Origin: Thiomicrorhabdus arctica DSM 13458
Lineage (GTDB): Bacteria; Pseudomonadota; Gammaproteobacteria; Thiomicrospirales; Thiomicrospiraceae
Assembly (NCBI RefSeq): GCF_000381085.1
Contig: NZ_KB905899.1
Location: forward strand, 868,001 to 932,000
Direction: 5' to 3'
DNA length: 64,000 nt
Each line of letters opens with the position of its first letter. Within the stretch, counting starts at the first letter, position 1. The position numbers and the translations under genes were made by a program. Positions 34,685 through 43,299 of the stretch are shown here, piece by piece. The notes beneath the pieces were generated by a model that searched no databases, was not told the origin of the DNA, and saw only the letters and a list, made by a program, of their open reading frames with translations.

Positions 34685-35665
34685 ATGAATACTACCCTAA
34701 AAAAACCTTCTTTTCTAGATGAAATGCGTAGTCAATTGCGACGAGAGGGATATGCGTATTCTACAGAAAACACTTACTGCGATTGGGTTAGGCGGTTTGT
34801 TAAGTTTCATGGTTTTTTGGATCGTGAATCGATGCTAATTGACTCCACCGCAAGAGTGGAGCAGTTTTTAACAAACTTGGCCGTTGAGCAAAATGTAGCA
34901 CCCTCAACACAGAACCAGGCGTTAAATGCGTTGGTTTATTGCTACTGCAAGGTTTTACAGGTGCCATTTTCAGACCTGAAGGCCAGTCGTTCTCGAAAAG
35001 AGCCGAGAATTCCAGTGGTCTTAACTAAAGAAGAGGTTGGCGAGGTTTTATCGGTAATGGATGGCGCGGCGGGATTGATTGCCAAGTTATTATATGCGAG
35101 TGGGCTTCGCATCACGGAAGCCGTTAGATTGAGAGTTCAGGATATTGATTTTGGATTTAAACAAATAACCGTTCGTGATGGAAAAGGTAAAAAAGATAGA
35201 GTGACTCCTCTTGCCAACAACTTAGTACCACTTATTGAAAACCAATTAAAAATGGTCAAAACTTTGCACCTTCAGGATCTGGAGAAAGGATTAGGGTCGG
35301 TTTATTTGCCGTATGCATTGGCAAAAAAATATCCCAATGCGGATAAAGAGCTGGGCTGGCAATATGCTTTTCCGAGCCGGAACCTGGCAGTTGACCCGCG
35401 CTCGGGCATAATGCGCCGACATCACATTGATCAATCGGTTGTCAACAAAGCCATTAAGCGAGCGGTGAAACAGTGCAGCATATACAAAAAAGTGAGCGCG
35501 CACACCTTCAGACACTCGTTTGCCACGCATTTATTACAAACCGGTACGGATATTCGAACAATTCAAGCGTTATTGGGGCATGCCGATTTAAGGACCACGA
35601 TGATTTACACGCATGTATTGAAACAGGGTGGTCAGGGAGTCGTGAGTCCGTTTGATAACTTATAA
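34685..35665 (+). CDS. intI: Integron integrase (tyrosine recombinase)
   Basis: 326 residues. Catalytic residues are all visible: R in LYASGLRITEA, HxxR in HTFRHSFATH, H in LLGHADLRTT and Y in TTMIYTHV. The stretch ALAKKYPNADKELGWQYAFPS is the extra helix found only in IntI and needed for attC recognition, which separates it from XerC/D and phage integrases. It is divergent from the cassette array. It looks intact, so the array may still gain or lose cassettes. A terminator and palindrome follow. Confidence 0.95.
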   Translation: MNTTLKKPSFLDEMRSQLRREGYAYSTENTYCDWVRRFVKFHGFLDRESMLIDSTARVEQFLTNLAVEQNVAPSTQNQALNALVYCYCKVLQVPFSDLKASRSRKEPRIPVVLTKEEVGEVLSVMDGAAGLIAKLLYASGLRITEAVRLRVQDIDFGFKQITVRDGKGKKDRVTPLANNLVPLIENQLKMVKTLHLQDLEKGLGSVYLPYALAKKYPNADKELGWQYAFPSRNLAVDPRSGIMRRHHIDQSVVNKAIKRAVKQCSIYKKVSAHTFRHSFATHLLQTGTDIRTIQALLGHADLRTTMIYTHVLKQGGQGVVSPFDNL

Positions 35666-35795
35666 TCATTAAAATCAATTCTGTTTTCGGCTGACATACA
35701 ACTATCTTTATCGCTTTTAAACACCAATAATTTTAAAACAAAAAACCACTAAACTAGCCAACCACCCTATACAAAAACTACAAAATACAAGCCAT

Positions 35796-35822
35796 AAAAA
35801 ACCCGCATAAAGCGGGCTTAAT
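35796..35822. terminator. Terminator between intI and ycbK-like gene
   Basis: AAACCCGC-type stem (CCCGC-ataaa-GCGGG, 35802-35816) with A-tract before and TTAATT after. Confidence 0.7.
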
Positions 35823-35828
35823 TAAATC

Positions 35829-35842
35829 GACCAGGCCTGGTC
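35829..35842. repeat. Palindrome GACCAGGCCTGGTC after intI
   Basis: Perfect copy in the convergent gap, next to the terminator; the upstream text (CCTATACAAAAACTAC) resembles the MITE-like repeats. Confidence 0.9.
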
Positions 35843-35902
35843 GTTTTGAAATAGCATTTAGATTGCCATTAAGATTAAATAAAGAGGTCTGATCCCTGGT
35901 TT

Positions 35903-36466
35903 TTACCAGCTACGCACCCGTCCGGTGTCTACATGGACGAAATTCGATTTAGGATAGAAACCGACACCGCCTTGCCCTTCATGCATGGCAATCTTTCTAA
36001 GGTGTGTCAAGTCAAAGCCTGGAAGGTTGATGTCAATTGCCTTACCGACCATATGTAAGCTCTTTTTAGCCACGCCTTGAGTGGTATGGTTGAGCATTGC
36101 ATTGGTTTTGGGTGAGCGATAACCGGAGATGACGTTAAACGATTTGTTACTGCCCGTTTTATTGCGGATATCGTGCAACAGATCAAACAAGGCGATGTCC
36201 ATATCATGACTTTCACCCGTGCGGAAGTCTCTTAACACGTGATTAATCTCTTCAAGTGCTTCCGGATGATAAACGCCCTGCTCCCAGTAAGTGGTGCGCA
36301 ATGATTCGCCTGTATGCAGGTTATACAAAGACAGCGAGCGAAACTCTTCGTTCTTGTGCTGTTTCTGTGTACTTGCGAACAGCGAAGTGGGTGCCAAAGC
36401 CGCCGCAGCGCTCATTCCACCTAATTTTAAGAAGGTTCTACGTTTCATCTGATTGTGTATTGGCAT
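35903..36466 (-). CDS. ycbK: DUF882 / YcbK-type murein-related protein, Tat-exported
   Basis: 187 residues. The N-terminus KRRTFLKLGG followed by a hydrophobic Ala-rich stretch is a twin-arginine signal. The mature domain is of the peptidase M15/DUF882 type: SGYRSPKTNAMLN, KSLHMVGKAIDINLPG and FVHVDTGRVRSW, with the zinc-binding His and Asp residues. It probably cuts peptide cross-links in peptidoglycan. It follows the ycbB-like gene by 16 bases, as in E. coli. Confidence 0.9.
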   Translation of the reverse strand: MPIHNQMKRRTFLKLGGMSAAAALAPTSLFASTQKQHKNEEFRSLSLYNLHTGESLRTTYWEQGVYHPEALEEINHVLRDFRTGESHDMDIALFDLLHDIRNKTGSNKSFNVISGYRSPKTNAMLNHTTQGVAKKSLHMVGKAIDINLPGFDLTHLRKIAMHEGQGGVGFYPKSNFVHVDTGRVRSW

Positions 36467-36482
36467 AGCCACCCCGTCCAAT

Positions 36483-38231
36483 TTATGAAAATATACCATA
36501 ATTTATTTTGTATGTACTTTCAAGTTTTTTCATAAATTTCAGTAGGTTAGCATCTAATCCATATACATCTTTACGTAAGTACAGTCTCCCGTCCGCATCA
36601 GCCCAGGCGGTTTGATAGGTTACATAGACCGGTAATTTTTCTTTGAGATGCTTAACTTGAAGAGCACCGGTCTGTATTTGCTTATAAATTGATTGCAGGG
36701 TGATTTCAGGCTGTTCACGACTCAATATTTCATAAGCCAGCTGCATGGGCTTTTCCGCACGAATACATCCAGAGCTGACCAGGAACGACTTGCTTTTGAA
36801 AAGATAACGAGCGGAGGTATCGTGGATATAGATGTCCTCGCTATTTGGGAACATGAATTTTATGATTCCTAGAGGATTTTTAATTCCCGGCTCTTTACGG
36901 AAGGTATAGCGAAGCATGCCTTTTTTGCTGATTTCGTGCCAGTTTATTGCGGTGGAATCGAGCGGGTAACTTTCGGTATTATCCACACTACTGAACAGAG
37001 TGATTTGATTGGCGTTCAGATAATTTTTATTGGCCTTTAGTTTGGGGAGGATATCTTCTGCGAGAATGGTTTTAGGGATGCGCCAATAAGGGTTATAGAC
37101 AAGATAACTCATCCTTGCTTCCATGATTGGGGTTTGGCGTTTCGTCTGACCCACCACGACCGTCATCGACAGTGACTGGCCATCATGAACAAATTTCAGG
37201 GAGAAATCCGGAATATTGACCATGATATAGTTGTCATCCACCAGGGTGCCGTACCAACGCCAGCGCTCAAGGTTGAGTTTAATTGTTTCGATTCTCTCTT
37301 GTACGCTTTTAGCGAGATCGATGCGAGTTTGCGCACCGAGGATGCCGTCCACCATAATGTGCTGACGTCGTTGAAATTGTTTTATGGCCGCGATGAGCGC
37401 TTCAGGTTCAGAACTGGTTTCAGTCACGCCGTCCATGACAGTATCGTTGTTTGTTTCGTCGTTTGTTTCGGTGCCATCCCAACTCCAATCAATTGGGGCT
37501 GTGTTAAGAGTGTGATTCAACGCTAAAGCGCTATCTAGTTCATCATTGAACTCCCCCGTGATGGAGAGTCTTTTTTTAACCAGCTCGAGATCAAGGTAGG
37601 CTTCGGGGTCTTCGTTCCATCCGCCTTTGCTGGCCATGTCTCTGTAATGACGCAGTGCACTTTTAAGGTTCTGATAACCTACATACTTTGGTGCAAGCCT
37701 CTCAAGCATTTCAAAAACCTCTCCCTGTTGCAGGGCAATGGTCAGTATTTCCGGCATATTAAGGGTTTCACGCGGAATTGCGCGATGAAGTATGTCCGCG
37801 GTTGTGCCGAATGCCATGCCATGGAAAAGGTGTTCACCCAGTGTCAGGAATGCATCGCTAAGCAGCAAATCCCGAAGTACTCGTTCTTCCGCTGTCTGTG
37901 GCTGGGCGAGGTGTTGTATGAGGTTTTTGTGGTAAAGGGGGTAAGATGGATCCAGGCCATCATCTGCGGAGGCATCAATTGCTCGGAGCAATTGAGTGGA
38001 CAAATCTTTGCCTGTAGCGTTGGTTTGCCACGCAAGATTATAGTTTCGGTGTTGGTAAAACTGTTGTAGTTTCAGTCTTTGTGAGAGCAGAACAACGTCT
38101 TTACCGTCTATAGAAGGCAGATTGTCTTGCGATAACATCGCTTGCAGCTCTTGCTGGGTACTTGGCGGTTGCGCCTGCGCGGTCGTCAGAAGCATGCCAG
38201 CAATCAGCAGTATACTCATAAATCGTACCAC
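36483..38231 (-). CDS. ycbB: L,D-transpeptidase YcbB/LdtD-like
   Basis: 582 residues with a signal peptide (to about residue 20, TAQAQ). It has an N-terminal substrate-capping region, a peptidoglycan-binding motif (FQRRQHIMVDGILGAQTR, about residues 280-300) and a YkuD catalytic domain with IHDTSARYLF and the active-site SSGCIRAEKP. It forms 3-3 cross-links in peptidoglycan or attaches proteins to it. Start is GTG with AAGGAGG eight bases upstream. An operon with the ycbK-like gene suggests both act together in wall remodelling. Confidence 0.93.
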   Translation of the reverse strand: MVRFMSILLIAGMLLTTAQAQPPSTQQELQAMLSQDNLPSIDGKDVVLLSQRLKLQQFYQHRNYNLAWQTNATGKDLSTQLLRAIDASADDGLDPSYPLYHKNLIQHLAQPQTAEERVLRDLLLSDAFLTLGEHLFHGMAFGTTADILHRAIPRETLNMPEILTIALQQGEVFEMLERLAPKYVGYQNLKSALRHYRDMASKGGWNEDPEAYLDLELVKKRLSITGEFNDELDSALALNHTLNTAPIDWSWDGTETNDETNNDTVMDGVTETSSEPEALIAAIKQFQRRQHIMVDGILGAQTRIDLAKSVQERIETIKLNLERWRWYGTLVDDNYIMVNIPDFSLKFVHDGQSLSMTVVVGQTKRQTPIMEARMSYLVYNPYWRIPKTILAEDILPKLKANKNYLNANQITLFSSVDNTESYPLDSTAINWHEISKKGMLRYTFRKEPGIKNPLGIIKFMFPNSEDIYIHDTSARYLFKSKSFLVSSGCIRAEKPMQLAYEILSREQPEITLQSIYKQIQTGALQVKHLKEKLPVYVTYQTAWADADGRLYLRKDVYGLDANLLKFMKKLESTYKINYGIFS

Positions 38232-38461
38232 GGTGATTACCTCCTTACTGAGTCATCTTTACCGTTAGTTTAACGAAATTTCGCCTTAAAATCAGTATGA
38301 TTCTGCTGGGATGGATTAAGCAGTCAGGCATAAAGGAAAGCTGAAGCTTGAGGGCTCAGCTAAAATTCAAGCGGCCCCCTCTTTAATTTGATTCTTTCAT
38401 TTTTAATTCGAAAATAGACAAAGCCCTTAATGCCATTATCTGCACATTGCATGAACGAATG

Positions 38462-39139
38462 CTAAGGCTTTTTAGCCAGGAAAATAATATGCCGACTGCC
38501 TTTACCAGGCCTCGCTCTTACCATTTTATCGCTCGCTTTGAACCCGGCTTTTTTAAGTTGAGTAATGAACATCGAATCAGGCGCTGCAGACCACACAGCA
38601 AGCATCCCTTTAGGGCGTAGGCTGTTATATAAGGCACTTAAGCCAGCCGAAGTATAAAGCCAATTGTTATCACTGTTGGTAATGCCTTCTGGGCCATTAT
38701 CAACATCGAGCAAAATGGCGTCAAAATCTGGCTTCTGTTGTTTGATTAATTCGGCGATATCGCCTAATCGCACATTGCTGCGTTCATCTTCTAACGGTTT
38801 GCCTGCACATTCACCTAACGGGCCGCGGTTCCATTCAACCACTTCTGGAATAAGTTCTGCCACAGTAACCCTTGAACTAGCCGTCACACACTCCAACGCG
38901 GTCGCCAAGGTATAGCCCATACCCAAACCGCCCACTAAAACTTCTGCACTCTCTTTGTTTTTAATATGCGCACAGCCAAGCTTAGCCAACTCCTGCTCGG
39001 AGTTATAAACCCGGCTATTCATCAATACTCCGCGTGAACCAGAAAGCTTTATCGTAAATTCATCTTCACTCTGTAATAAAACCAACTCACCGCCGTTGTT
39101 GGGAATAATCGCTGTCGCGAGTTTATTTAATTGCTTCAT
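38462..39139 (-). CDS. Spermidine synthase-like SAM-dependent methyltransferase fold protein
   Basis: 225 residues. The cofactor motif VLVGGLGMGYTLATALE, then AELIPEVVEWN, LLDVDNGPEG and LRPKGMLAVWS follow the polyamine-synthase/methyltransferase fold. It lacks the N-terminal domain of true spermidine synthases, so the substrate is open. The gene is single, between terminators. Confidence 0.8.
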   Translation of the reverse strand: MKQLNKLATAIIPNNGGELVLLQSEDEFTIKLSGSRGVLMNSRVYNSEQELAKLGCAHIKNKESAEVLVGGLGMGYTLATALECVTASSRVTVAELIPEVVEWNRGPLGECAGKPLEDERSNVRLGDIAELIKQQKPDFDAILLDVDNGPEGITNSDNNWLYTSAGLSALYNSLRPKGMLAVWSAAPDSMFITQLKKAGFKASDKMVRARPGKGSRHIIFLAKKP

Positions 39140-39292
39140 ATTATCTCGTAGTGGTTGTGTGTGTTTTTACAAAAAATATTAGAACAGAAAACAGGTAGAA
39201 AGTATTCACCCTACTCCTAATCAATGATGAAAACGACAGCAAATAATCGTCATTTAAAGAGGTCGGAGTGAAGTTCCCTTTTCCATCCATAA

Positions 39293-39318
39293 AAAACCCG
39301 CTAAAGAGCGGGTTATTT
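39293..39318. terminator. Terminator hairpin, AACCCGC type
   Basis: AACCCGCT-aaag-AGCGGGTT (39295-39314) with A- and T-tracts. It lies upstream of the methyltransferase gene and downstream of the minus-strand Met-rich gene. A decayed palindrome GCCAGGTCTGGTC lies at 39364-39376. Confidence 0.75.
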
Positions 39319-39363
39319 TTTATTTGAATCTGCACTCACATGATTTTGTAAAACCGCGGGACA

Positions 39364-39376
39364 TGCCAGGTCTGGT
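39364..39376. repeat. Palindrome variant GCCAGGTCTGGTC
   Basis: Two mismatches to the consensus; followed by AGGTTGTTTAATTTACTCTGACC, the recognisable right end of the MITE-like unit. Confidence 0.7.
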
Positions 39377-39597
39377 CAGGTTGTTTAATTTACTCTGACC
39401 ACGAACTCTTGGCTAGGGGCATACGGTAAAAAGAAGCGAGTATTTCCAGGCCTAAAAACAGCGTAACAACGATTTATGAAATAAATAAGTTATGCACATT
39501 AAATAGCTCTAATCTCTTTAATATTTTGTGCTTCTCAAATTATATAAATCGCAAACGAGTACTGCACGGTATGTTCCACCATGTAGAACGTATCATT

Positions 39598-39783
39598 TTA
39601 CATGCCTTTCATGTCCTGCATCATGGACATGTTGTCCGACATCATTTCCAAGTGCTCTTGCATAAGTTTCTCACGCTCTTCGGCATCCTTGGACTGCATA
39701 ATCTTGTGCATCTGTTCGTGCATCCGCAGCATTTTTTCCTGCATAACGCCCATTTTTTTGTCCATATCTTGCGTATTATTCAT
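39598..39783 (-). CDS. Methionine-rich small protein
   Basis: 61 residues, 16 of them methionine, with repeated MxxxM and MM groups in a charged helical frame (DKKMGVMQEKMLRMHEQM). No signal peptide or membrane segment. Met-rich helices of this sort can bind copper(I) or silver, but also occur as coiled coils; I cannot choose. ATG at 39783 with TTGGAGA upstream; the open frame begins further up without a better start. Unrecognised family. Confidence 0.7.
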   Translation of the reverse strand: MNNTQDMDKKMGVMQEKMLRMHEQMHKIMQSKDAEEREKLMQEHLEMMSDNMSMMQDMKGM

Positions 39784-39986
39784 CGTATTCTCCAAAAATA
39801 TACTGTTAAGGAAACCAAGAATCAAAAACCCTTTGGCTCAGCATAATGATAACTACATATACTTATATACATACTTGCATATACCTACAATAAAGGTCAA
39901 GTTATTCTGTGCGCTACCAGGCATACAGTAAATTTTAAACTGCTTTGTACGGAGTGATTTTTAAGCTATTGCCCGAATACTTTATT

Positions 39987-40017
39987 AAAGGGGACGCTTT
40001 ATTAAAAGAGGACGCTA
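39987..40017. repeat. REP-like tandem half sites
   Basis: AAAGGGGACGCT followed by AAAAGAGGACGCTA. The same motif flanks the broken REP-associated transposase and the right end of the IS. Confidence 0.6.
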
Positions 40018-40068
40018 TGAGGTTCCCCCACAAAACTGGACACTAGATATCACTATTTGGGGTCTTAA
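40018..40068. mobile_element. Solo left end of the IS3-family element
   Basis: The first 28 bases are identical to the left end of the complete IS at 46432; similarity continues with changes for about 20 more. No transposase follows. It lies directly after a REP-like GGACGCTA. Confidence 0.85.
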
Positions 40069-40092
40069 GTGCCCCGTTTTCTACTTAAAAGC

Positions 40093-40302
40093 TTATTTTC
40101 TTAAGGGGTCAAGAAGGTGCTTTAAGCCATTGTGATCTAACTCCTGCATTAGAGCCAATAACTGCCCTAAACTACCCGATGGAAAGCCCTCACGCGCAAA
40201 CCAATTAAGGTAATTTCCTGGCAAATCAGCAATAATTCTACCCTTGTATTTTCCATAAGGCATAGTGACAACAACTAGTTTTTTTAAGTTTTCTGGATTC
40301 AT
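40093..40302 (-). CDS. DUF3820 family protein
   Basis: 69 residues. VVVTMPYGKYKGRIIADLPG and YLNWFAREGFPSG are the conserved blocks of DUF3820 (proteins sometimes labelled quorum-regulated; role unclear). The gene lies beside the solo IS end; the frame is intact. I see only a weak ribosome binding site. Confidence 0.85.
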   Translation of the reverse strand: MNPENLKKLVVVTMPYGKYKGRIIADLPGNYLNWFAREGFPSGSLGQLLALMQELDHNGLKHLLDPLRK

Positions 40303-40557
40303 AAGTTAAAGTATCGAGATAAGCATTTATTAAGAAAAAAGAGTCAGCCTAGAATCAACTTGCAAGTGTTGCACTTTCAAGTTGATTCTAAGCTAACCCC
40401 TGTATTAAATAAGAAAGACCAAAGCCTTTTTTATCGGCGTTAAATCCTGCCAACATTGGCAGGATTTTTAAGTTTTAACATTTATGATTTAAACTAAAAG
40501 TTCACCATAGCCAGAGTAGAGTGACTTCATCTGCCACTCCTATTTTACCAGTAATAG

Positions 40558-41877
40558 CTAAAGCCCTTTGCAGTTTGCATAATAAGTGACTGAGGCAGGC
40601 CAATCAGAAAAAATCCCCATGATTCCTACGTCTTGTGCCAAAACATCCAAAGCCTCGTATTTATCCCCGTCATTATTAATCGCATTAGTGATGGTTTGGT
40701 AATACCAACCGCCACCATTTTTTAGCAATCCAGAACGTTCAAATGTCCAAGTAATGATATCAAGACCAGACGATTTTGCAGCGATCGCGTAGTCTGACGG
40801 CACAATATTATTCTCTACATCCAAATCCAATAACATCCACATAGGTGGCGAAATAATATTGACACCCATTGCTGATAGCTCAGGCATACTGGGAGTCAAA
40901 GTTGCTGGATATCTATGATCAAAGCTAGGATCGTCGTAACGACCATCTAAGAAAACAGCTTGTCGACCAAATTCCTGATCATTGTTAATCCAATAGAGGA
41001 TGTCAGGCAAGTTAAATGACTGAGGGAAAACTTGGCTTGGGTTTACGCCTGCTTCTTTGTAGTCATTAATCATCTGTTGAGCATATTGTTGCTGTGTGTA
41101 ATCTCCTTCATAAGGCATAACAACACTGGGGCTTTTAAGTTCAGGAGTCATTTTCACACCCAGTTTTTTAAACAAGGCGATGCTGTCTTTATGTGTCATT
41201 AACGTACCTGTAGCAGCATATAAATCCGTACGCCATGAGGGTGTTGCATTCATATATTCCGCAACCGTTGTCGCATTTGGGTTGACTGCATCCATTTTGC
41301 CTTTCAGGCTCTTAAACTCCTCTAGAGTAAGATCCGTCGCACAACATTGTGCGCTTGCTGGCGTAATGGTTTTACCCGTAACAGGATCAATCACAGCAGG
41401 TACAAATGGAGATGTACACTTAGCCGCTAAAGGGGTCGCCAGTATATTTGTCGTTGCATGTAAATCACATTGAGAATGACGGCAGACAAGTTCACGATCC
41501 TTTGTAAACGTGACATCGCATTCAATAATACCAGCCCCCATACGTGCTGCCGCCTCGTAGGATTCTTTGGTGTGTTCCGGAAACTGCATTGAGGCACCAC
41601 GATGGCCAATTGAAAAGTCTGTTTTCTTAAACGGACCTTTACCGCATTTAGTTAATTCTTTTTTAAGTTCACTAGGGTCCATATCATTCACTAGGAAATA
41701 TGGGCGAGGACCCAGTTGAATCGTCTTGGATAAATTCTTGGATGCATGATGAGACTCATTGGCCTCTTCCATAGAGTGATCACGTTGACTGTCTTCGTGA
41801 GAAGATGCGGCCGAGACGGTATTAAAATGTGTTAAAGATAAGGCAATGATTGTCGCCATCAGTGTCTGTTTAAACAT
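40558..41877 (-). CDS. Exported glycerophosphodiester phosphodiesterase family protein
   Basis: 439 residues with a signal peptide (about residues 1-23, VSAAS). The GDPD barrel starts [20 protein letters not shown] (HRG plus E) and has the second metal site [10 protein letters not shown] and the catalytic CRHSQCDL. An insert with extra cysteines ([19 protein letters not shown]) and a late WTFERSG are seen. It hydrolyses glycerophosphodiesters outside the cytosol. With the phoD-like gene at 22.3 kb it suggests scavenging of phosphate esters. ATG at 41877 with AAGGGAG upstream is preferred to start sites upstream. Confidence 0.9.
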   Translation of the reverse strand: MFKQTLMATIIALSLTHFNTVSAASSHEDSQRDHSMEEANESHHASKNLSKTIQLGPRPYFLVNDMDPSELKKELTKCGKGPFKKTDFSIGHRGASMQFPEHTKESYEAAARMGAGIIECDVTFTKDRELVCRHSQCDLHATTNILATPLAAKCTSPFVPAVIDPVTGKTITPASAQCCATDLTLEEFKSLKGKMDAVNPNATTVAEYMNATPSWRTDLYAATGTLMTHKDSIALFKKLGVKMTPELKSPSVVMPYEGDYTQQQYAQQMINDYKEAGVNPSQVFPQSFNLPDILYWINNDQEFGRQAVFLDGRYDDPSFDHRYPATLTPSMPELSAMGVNIISPPMWMLLDLDVENNIVPSDYAIAAKSSGLDIITWTFERSGLLKNGGGWYYQTITNAINNDGDKYEALDVLAQDVGIMGIFSDWPASVTYYANCKGL

Positions 41878-41974
41878 GTTAGTGCTCCCTTTCATTCCAC
41901 TACCAAAATTGGTAATTTCACGTACCATTATATTTTTACACTATGGCAGCTAGGTGAAAGAATTATGAACAATC

Positions 41975-42080
41975 AGGGTCAGAGTAAAATTAAATCACTC
42001 TTTGAAACTAACTAAGTATCGTACACAATGAATATGAGTAATAAAGCCTATCAAAAACAACCAGACCTGGTCCGTTCTAA
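41975..42080. repeat. MITE-like repeat copy A
   Basis: Starts CAGGGTCAGAGTAAAATTAA and carries ATCACTCT, TAATAAA and then the palindrome variant ACCAGACCTGGTC (42060-42072). Same order as the copies at 47751 and 49800. The right inverted end is not recognisable. Confidence 0.75.
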
Positions 42081-42228
42081 AATAGGCAAGTGTCAAAGGC
42101 GCTTAGGATTAAAGGGGGGACGCCTTTTTCTCTTGGTCCATGCAACAAGAGTGAACAAGGTTAAACAAAAAAAGGCTGTCTCTGTTTAATGTAATGGCAG
42201 GCGAAGATATGTGACACTTCATTAGGCG

Positions 42229-42672
42229 TTATGATTCTTCTGTATTGAATTCAAAAACTACAGGTTCTACGTTCGGTCTTGAAACCGTAATGTCGAATTG
42301 TACTGGAAAGGTCGAAGTTACAATATAGGTGCCTAGCCATGTCTGTTTAGAATGTTTCATTTCCCGTCGCAATTCCATGATTTGTTGAGCAGTCCCGATG
42401 GTTCGATAGGTTGCTGTAACGTTATCCGCAAGCGGAGCCACGCATGACAATACACCTGTATTCGGGTCAGGCTTGATACTATGACGTGACAAGCTTTCTT
42501 TCGGCAACTGGGTTGAGTTCATGGCTGTACAGCGTATCTCTGTGCCATCGATGTTTTCTACATGGTAAGCACGTTTAAAGCTTTTATTCTGCGAAGCATC
42601 GTCACAGGCTACAAGCAAAGAGATACCTATCAGTAAAAATATCCATTTTTCGATTTTCGCTATGTTTTTCAT
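42229..42672 (-). CDS. Lipoprotein of unknown function
   Basis: 147 residues; leader with lipobox LLVAC (Cys at about residue 23). Two more cysteines (IRCTAMN, LSCVAPL). The beta-rich end (TYIVTSTFPVQFDITVSRP) suggests a small secreted fold. Not recognised. Confidence 0.72.
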   Translation of the reverse strand: MKNIAKIEKWIFLLIGISLLVACDDASQNKSFKRAYHVENIDGTEIRCTAMNSTQLPKESLSRHSIKPDPNTGVLSCVAPLADNVTATYRTIGTAQQIMELRREMKHSKQTWLGTYIVTSTFPVQFDITVSRPNVEPVVFEFNTEES

Positions 42673-42710
42673 TTCAATTCCTCTATCGATAAGATATGAC
42701 CATTATGTAG

Positions 42711-42926
42711 GATTTATCCGTTATCCGCATTGAAATATGTCAATGCTTACCCCAGACGGCCACTGTAAGCGTCGCTGATCAGGAAATTGTCTTTCGTTTT
42801 TATACTCATGTTGCCGCTAATTCAGATAATGAAACCGTACGAAAATATGCAGAAATTTTAGCTAAGGAAGAGCTTGGCCATGCAGCTTTACTTCGAGCAG
42901 AACGTCGCTACACTTATCATGCTTAA
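42711..42926 (+). pseudogene. C-terminal remnant of a ferritin-like (rubrerythrin-type) gene
   Basis: About 71 codons open from 42711 to the TAA at 42924. The last 50 read DQEIVFRFYTHVAANSDNE..., KYAEILAKEELGHAALLRAE and RRYTYHA. E and ExxH in KEELGHA fit the second iron site of ferritin-like proteins. There is no start codon and the first half of the fold is missing, so it is a truncated gene in the repeat-rich patch. It is too short for the six-frame list limits, and I read it directly from the bases. Confidence 0.75.
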
Positions 42927-43299
42927 CGTAAAAATCGCGCGTTCTTCAGGACTTAAATGATAATAATTGCTCAGGTATACATTCTGATTGAATGTGTTGC
43001 ACTTGCAACTTGAACCTAAGACGTCCCCTTTTCTTGTGAGTTGACAAGATCCTTATAAGTAAGTATTGTTACTACGTTGAGCGTATAAAGTACGACCTTC
43101 TATTAATCTTGGAATTTTTGACACGAAGTCTAAGCGGGCAGCTCTTATGATTAAAACCTGTAAGTTGCTGCTAAGACGACCCGATGCGGTACTGCATCCG
43201 GGAAAAAATAATTTAATGACGTCATTACTCATTTTTACAAATGATGTTTAAAATGCCCGTCTGGGCAACTGTTTAAAAACCAGTTAAAGGAGATCTATA
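42927..43299. other. Leader region of the ice-binding-like gene
   Basis: It contains GACGTCCCCTTTTC (REP-like) near 43021 and a hairpin CCCGATGC / GCATCCGGG (43180-43202). A run AAACCTGTAAGTTGCTGCTA precedes it. The hairpin lies about 100 bases before the start codon and could be a 5' leader structure; I do not recognise a riboswitch class. Confidence 0.45.

Larger units (their letters stand above)
26267..35665. mobile_element. Chromosomal integron: intI plus a cassette array with ten recognisable attC sites
   Basis: The integrase gene at 34685 (plus) is divergent from a run of short, unrelated minus-strand genes. After each of the first ten cassettes lies a 60-110 bp imperfect palindrome that starts with an RYYYAAC-like core (CTAAC, TTAAC or ATAAC) and ends with GTTAGGC-like bases, the layout of attC. 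Cassette stop codons often lie inside the next attC. The eleventh unit (26267-26863) has no attC after it, so the array may end there or its tail has been lost. Confidence 0.93.
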
